This document shows, one piece after another, positions 57,841 through 64,000 of a DNA stretch of 64,000 nucleotides. A program made the position numbers and the translations under genes. Positions within the stretch are counted from its first letter, which is position 1. Each line of letters begins with the position of its first letter. Origin of the DNA: Anisakis pegreffii (Eukaryota > Nematoda > Chromadorea > Rhabditida > Anisakidae); the NCBI GenBank assembly GCA_035041965.1, contig JAPYMA010000669.1, positions 1-64,000 of the forward strand, read 5' to 3'. The notes below the pieces were generated by a model that was not told the origin of the DNA, searched no databases, and worked only from the letters and a program-made list of their open reading frames with translations.

Positions 57841-60800
57841 TCAGAAATCCCTATCCCAACCGCTAGTCTCGCGACCAATTGCGAAACGATCCAGCACTGG
57901 AAAATGCTCGAAATTCCTCGTATCCGCATCGCTACGGATCTGAAAAATCATTTACGTCAAGTGACATAAATATTTCGCTCGTTAACTTTCCAAATCACAG
58001 CTCAACTTTCAAATGTGACACAACCCCGAGAGTACATGAATCGGATTTGACTTGACATTACCTTCGGATATCGAAGAATTCATTTGAATCCCACAATTCA
58101 CGTGTTTTAAAACTCAATGTTTGCTTGAAAGAGTCCCGAGTAGAACCCAGTAGCAATTATTCAAACCCTATCAACAATAAAATGATTGAAAGGGGATTTA
58201 GCGCAAGAATGAAATGATGATTCGAACGCTAACAACAAAAAGCGAAAACAATATTTCACGCTGCAAAATAAACGCGTAAACAACAGCCTGTTTTACAAAG
58301 ATCACCACCGCCAGTGCGTAACCACTGAACAACCGAAGCATAAAATCATGAATATCACGTGAAACAATGTATTTGTTTGCCACGCTCGCATTCCCCGATC
58401 CAATCAACAACATAATTCCTTCACGGGAACGCAACCAAAAACAAAATCAGCTGTTCAGTGCGCCGCACAAGATAGGCACGTGCAATCTATTCGTCAGCAC
58501 ATGTTTTTCAATATCACTGAGCTCATTAAGTAATGAAAAAAAGCCCAGAATACAATCTCATAATCTTATAATACTGCTCACAAATGTCTGTTGAATGATA
58601 GAAAAAATCAAAAATTAAGGCAAATGCATTACGCACTCAAATTGTTGCTTCTTTATTAAGAAGTTAATTATTATAAAAGTTATTGCAAACATTGTCTGCT
58701 GAAATTCATGAATAATGGTTTGCAATTCTATAAGAACACGTTTATATTGTAAAAGAAGAGAATGTGTTTTGATTTGAAGATGTGGAAGAATTTCTGTATT
58801 TGCAGTTTTCTAATCCTAGAGAAATCCTAAACGCAAATATTCTTTTGGTCCAAAATGATGCTCTATGATTGCAATGTGCATTTATTTGCTCATCGAAAAC
58901 GATAAGGAACGGACTGTTATAAGTGATGTGCAGAAGAAATTCAACATTCGAACGAGAACAACTTACATTAGGAACAATTGGTGGTTTCATTTTGAGTGAA
59001 CGGAACGCTTCAAAATCGAACATGCTGTACCACGAAGCCTCGCGAACGTCTTGCATCCGGTTATAACCGAGTCGTTGATGTGGCTCTTTTCGACACAAAT
59101 TGAAGATCAGAGTGATCGCATCCTGGGATAAATACTTCGGCCATACAAGCGATTCAATACCGCGTAGAATTGCATTATACGTTGACATTGTATCCGAACA
59201 CAGGAATGGAGGTCTGCAATTATCGTTCCATTAACGGATATGGTCGCGAACTTTTGGATTATCAGAATTTCACACGATTGATCGCCGAACAAAATGGATA
59301 AAATGATCGATTTTTAACTCGATTCGCCATCTCGTTCACTCTGCAAGAGAACAGCGACAAATGCAGAAGAACGAAACTGCCAACAATTATTTAGAAAATG
59401 ATTAAAAATTTTGTTGATATTGATTGATGAACTCTGCTGAGTGCGAATATTTAGATACATGATAATGATAAAACGAAAAAGATTAATAAATGATTAGAAA
59501 GAACGAGTTGGATATGAAAGTGTGAATGAATCAATCTTGATAGAAATGAGCGAAACGTACGATCCAGTCAGCAATTCGTACATGAAAACGCCTAATGCCC
59601 ACAAATCAACAGCTATATCGTGCCCTTTATTGAGAACAATTTCGGGCGCAATATACTCAGCAGTACCACAAAATGTCCAAGTTCTACCATCGTCTTCGTC
59701 CAAACGTTTTGCAAAACCAAAATCCACCTGAAAAGTCAACTCATCTAAAAAATTTGATCTCAAAACACAAGTAAACTTCTTCAGCATTTTTCAGTTATCT
59801 TAAAGATTTGAACGCGATCTCGCCAAACACAAACGCTTTTTCTATGGGCAAAACTTTATCGATATTCAATGCAATGCAATTTTTAAAGTCATTATACACA
59901 CTGATTACATTCTATCAATTGTGATGCGCACGATTGTCCGTCCCTTTTTGTCATTCATTTCAATCACCCAAAACTCAATTGTTTGTTTCTTATTGAAAGA
60001 TGACCTATTCACGAATATTACAGCGTTGAATGTGTTGTTGTAACAAACGAAAGAAAAATCATTCAGAAAGAAAAGTAAAGTGCACGAGAACTTTGAGCAA
60101 GATTTGTATAAGTGCGAAATGGGTTCACTTTTTGTTATGATAGAGAACTAGCAAACAAATGAATAATGTTTCTCCAATTGTTAGTAATCACTATGTATAT
60201 TTCATCTCACAGTCACTGAAGATTTTTCACTTCCTCAAAACCTTTCACTCATTTATTCAGTTACATCCCTGTTCTCACGACGCTCATCCGAATAACTGCT
60301 AAGCGAGCAGCAACCATCTGGAGCTGCTGAACACTAAAAAAGGCGAGCTTGCGATTAAAAAGCAAATTAATAGAGATCAATAGTGATCAGATGAATCGAG
60401 AAATGAAGATACCAGTTTAGGTATACCATCCTTTTGAAGAAGAACATTCTCGGGCTTGAGATCGCGATAGACAATTGAGCGACAGTGCAGATACTCGAGT
60501 GCTTCAATTATTGCCGCACAATAATAACGTGATGACGGCTCATCCAAACGTCCCCTAAAACACTGCAGCACTGTACACTCTCTTCACTTTGTTTACTTTG
60601 TAAGTTATATTGCCATCATCTTCTCTTGAACCACTGCAAACTCTCAAGAAATATTCACCAGAAAATGATAAATAAGAATTCCGAGTGAAGTTCGGCGAAG
60701 AGCAGTAATGTCAATGCGAAATCGAATATTTGATTGAAACATTCTTAATGATGCAAGCGAGCTTTTAAGAAATCCTTCGAACAGAATTGATATTTGGATG

Positions 60801-62501
60801 TAATTTCAGAACGGCAAACAAAATTTCGCTCAATCAACACCAACGGATTCAAATAAAAAAAGGCATTTCACTCACCTGTCTCGAATAATTGTATACATTT
60901 CACCACCTATACAACATTCCATCAACATATATACACGTTGTGCATCACGATAGGTTCGGTGTAACCTGCAGAAGTTCAACATTGAATTCCGTGGACATTC
61001 ACTTAAAGCATTACCTCACTCAAACCCTCAAACGTACGAAGGAAGTAGATTCAGATGAGAGAAGCCCTATCTAAGTCACGATATCCCAAACATTATCAGT
61101 GATAATGTCGTTCCGTTAAGGCTTTCGGGTTTCTTTCTTTTTTCTGTAAGGTTTTCGGGTCTCTTTCTGCACTCCCTGATCGATTTTCAAATGGAATAGC
61201 TTTATCCCGTCCTAGGAGAAATATTTTTGAAAACCCAATAAGGATGATATTTGGTCATCCATCCATCTGTTAATCAATCTCTGCATACATCAATAAATCA
61301 CGGCAGTTGTTTTTTAGCTCATGCATTCCTAGCGCGTCAAACCAAACGTTTTGGTTTTTAAAACCAGAATAGAAATATATTTCAAATGAAAGATTTCGGC
61401 TTGAAATTGATACATTCATGGAACTGAGATGACATGACAGCGATGGATTGAACAGATGCATCTGGCATCAAAATCTGCGAGAAAAATGAACGCAAAAAAA
61501 TAACGGCAGAATGTGAAATAGAATATGAAATAACAGTAAGAAATTCCGAACAGAATAGAAATGAGAAATTTTAGAGCTTTTTTTTCTGAGCAATTTGAGA
61601 TGATATATTCGCAGTTAGGCAAAACAAAATGAATGAATCAAACGAATGATAAGAACATAAATGAAAAAAAAAGCTGAATAACTGGAGAGAGCTGAATAAA
61701 TTTCTTCGTTCAACAAATAAATACCAACTAAATGAATGTGAATAAACAATAAAACAAAATAAATACAAACAAATAAACACGATTTAAAATGGATAAACAA
61801 CAAGAAGACCACAACAAAAAACGCACGTTACAATGAACGGGCATCTGCACTCGAGGAGGATGTCCCTCTCGGAGATGACGTGCTCCTCTTGACTCGTCTG
61901 CACGATATGCTTCTTGTTCATCACCTTCAACGCGAATATTCGATTATCCACACGATTCCGCACCATCTGCACACGGCCAAACGCACCCAATCCGATGGTG
62001 TCGATCACATCCAATTCGGTCAGCTTTATCGCATTCACATCGTCACTTGCACTGAAATTTATCATTAGCAACACTAATATCACCATTAAATCCATATAAT
62101 CATCACTACATTATTCTATCATTACTAGTGTTAGGGTCGTTGTCAATTTTACTGCTATTTTTGCAATCCTTGTTCGTACGGCTATGGTTATTAATACTAT
62201 TACTTCTTATTTCTATCATTATTATTAATTCATAACATTAGTTGCTTTCGTCATTACGACTGCCCTTCTTCCCATCATTACTATTGTTATCGCTGTGTCT
62301 GGAGGGCAAATAGAAACTTGAACAACTCCTCAGTCGCAATAGAGATTCGAATGATTGATAAACGGAATCAACCTCGTCTTCTTATTCTCGTCATCAACTG
62401 TCGAGAGTGTTTGAAATGTTCCACACAACTGATCGACTAGCATCTTCAAAAGCATGCAACCTCCCGCAGAAATCGATAAACACTTTCCGCCGATGGTAAC
62501 C
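57841..62501 (-). CDS. cGMP-dependent protein kinase (PKG-like), 5' end not found
   Basis: AGC-family serine/threonine kinase of the PKG type, normally switched on when cGMP binds N-terminal domains. Exons on the minus strand: 62501-62373, 62051-61827, 60965-60876, 60554-60413, 59727-59561, 59213-58967 and 57939-57841; all phases match, about 366 codons. The kinase domain is complete: loop [19 protein letters not shown] lysine, [12 protein letters not shown] glutamate helix, [11 protein letters not shown] catalytic loop, VDFGFAKRL, then [20 protein letters not shown] in the activation and P+1 region, and [18 protein letters not shown]. The AGC tail ends GWDRDF, as PKGs do (GWDxDF). The activation loop has GTAEY where most PKGs have GTPEY. 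The first exon here (around [11 protein letters not shown]) sits where the second cyclic-nucleotide domain should end but is very divergent; earlier exons must lie upstream, perhaps beyond the window. It looks less like EGL-4 than like a second, divergent PKG, but the subtype is uncertain. Confidence 0.88.
61115..61167. repeat. 30-bp spaced direct repeat in a PKG intron
   Basis: Two copies of TTAAGG/GTAAGG followed by TTTCGGGT-TCTTTC, 30 bases apart, within the intron between the exons at 60965 and 61827. Confidence 0.7.
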
Positions 62502-64000
62502 CTTCAAAGGAAGATATTATCGCTAGACGCAACAACCAAAACATCGTTCTTTCGTTGATCAAACGAAACGATCTAAAATACTTTCAAAAATGTTTTTCGC
62601 TATTCACCATGTGCTCTAAAGGCAACAATCAAACATATCAATCACAAGTAAACTATCTCAATTCAACACATTAATTTTGACAGCGATAAAAGACCGAAAA
62701 TCAAACAATGTTCAAAGAAGCGACATAAAGAGATTCAATGTTACAAATTGTTTTCGTGTTGAAACTTCAAAATTAAAAGAAAGATATAAAAATTTGCTGA
62801 AATTATGTGACAAAAAATGCAAAAAAATGAATGAATGAATGAATCAAAAGGTGTGTATTCTATCGTTGGTGAACATAAGGTGAGAACAAGCGTAATGCAG
62901 CACAAAAAGCACTGCTCAAAGCATCCAGGCAACTACTGCAAAACGTATCGCTCGAAACAGATTACAACGCAAATCGCTCACATCTGCTGCTGTACGGACC
63001 CAATCGTGGCTCAATGCAAAAATCGGTTGTAATGCAGAACATCGAAACGATAACAAAAGCAACGAGGTTGTGATAGAAGCAACTGAACGATTTAATAGAT
63101 TTATGTGTGTGTGCAGTGTTCGAGCATTCATTCAATCGTGATCATTGTGAGTCGAGTAAGCGATGTATGATTTTGCTTGAATGCCGCTAATAAATTCACA
63201 TTTTACACTGTACTCTTCGAAACTGTTTCACATACGTATACACTTGATCTTTGCAGCAGCTAGCTTAAGGAAAAAGTACAGTCAAGAAGGCTAACGCAAA
63301 AGAGCATCGTGTCCCAGTTAAATATACATCTTACACATCATAGCTGAATTATTTGAGAACAACTAACGCAATTATTATGCAATGTTGTACTGTATTAAGT
63401 AATAATTGGAAATAGTAATCAGTAATAAGCATTCATAATTATAGATACGCAGATTTAGTACTCATAAAATAGTAATCGGTAATAAGCATTCATAATTATA
63501 GATTTAATGCTCATAATAAAACAGTGCTCAAATAAACGACAAGACATGGCTACTCGACTAGCGGTTGCTTACCACGAGGCAGTATTTGTTTATCAATAAA
63601 TAACATCAAAGATCGTTACTATCAAATTATCACTACATTTTACGGTTGGCTGGATTATTCGCTAGATTATTCGTAATGTATGGAAAAAAGACGTATGGTA
63701 CGAAAGAATTTATGAGATGAACGACTTTTTGAAGCTGATCTGGACGTGTAATATTTGCACTGATATCGTTCATTTGCTTCGCACAACGAATGTTTCGTCT
63801 CTTTAACAATGAAGATGATTTTAGCAATAGGAAAATCATCAGTTTAATACTATTGCATTAAACAAATGCATGAATAGAAATGAATTTTTGTCTGAAAGGC
63901 AGAATTAATGTAACAAATACTTCTCGGCAAACAACGACTACATCATGAAATCAATTCCACATCAGACACTTGAAAAGCGTGTGGAACTGAAAATCGTATT
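62502..64000. other. Right-edge region upstream of PKG exons
   Basis: Searched on the minus strand for cyclic-nucleotide-binding exons (FGE-ALL-RTA type motifs) and none was found. A minus frame ending at 63,633 contains NDISANITRPDQLQKVVH, and one at 62,916-63,131 contains WVRTAADVSDLRCNLFRAI; both lack splice support. A tandem duplication lies at 63.41-63.52 kb. Confidence 0.45.
63411..63516. repeat. Tandem duplication, 57-bp period
   Basis: Two copies of a unit starting AATAGTAATC and containing TAATAAGCATTCATAATTAT; the second copy lacks about eight bases near the end. Confidence 0.9.

Overview
The window looks like nuclear DNA from a nematode. It is AT-rich, its genes are split into many short exons by GT-AG introns of about 230 bp to 4.7 kb, and several gene families in it are nematode-specific: a moulting-cycle (MLT-10-like) protein, a ground-like cysteine-rich secreted protein, an LGG-2-type LC3 and a TRH-1-type neuropeptide precursor. 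Strong acceptor sites sit just upstream of several start codons, as expected for spliced-leader trans-splicing, and a near-perfect SL1 leader sequence lies at 5.2 kb. The long introns and wide spacing fit a larger, probably parasitic (clade III-like) genome better than Caenorhabditis, but that is only a guess. There are no prokaryotic features, CRISPR arrays, rRNA genes or convincing tRNA genes.

Layout. 0-2.5 kb (minus): MLT-10-like moulting protein, cut by the left edge. 2.6-3.55 kb: coding-like but frame-broken sequence. 3.6-8.5 kb: gene-poor, with the SL1-like sequence and a decayed FLYWCH-like fragment. 8.57-12.41 kb (minus): dynactin Arp10/Arp11, nine exons, rebuilt in full at 426 aa. 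13.40-14.54 kb (minus): MEAF6/Eaf6, three exons, 166 aa. 16.12-20.57 kb (minus): COP9 signalosome subunit 2. 22.66-29.54 kb (plus): lgg-2, three exons, 130 aa, with introns of 4.7 and 1.8 kb. 39.21-40.30 kb (minus): LSm7, four exons, 101 aa. 46.15-47.83 kb (plus): small heat-shock protein, five exons, 175 aa. 50.28-51.65 kb (plus): proline/cysteine-rich ground-like protein, three exons, 258 aa. 53.58-55.06 kb (plus): trh-1 precursor, two exons, 174 aa, with a degenerate telomere-like hexamer array in its intron. 57.84-62.50 kb (minus): the kinase half of a cGMP-dependent protein kinase; its upstream exons were not found.

How the genes relate. csn-2, MEAF6 and Arp10 follow each other on the minus strand, about 1-1.6 kb apart. 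All three are housekeeping genes with an acceptor 36-71 nt upstream of the ATG, so they may form a widely spaced operon. The remaining genes are independent units covering RNA metabolism, autophagy, stress response, cuticle and moulting, neuropeptide signalling and cGMP signalling. Exon coordinates come from reading frame, splice-site phase and remembered family alignments. Phases agree across almost every junction, which is the main support for the models.
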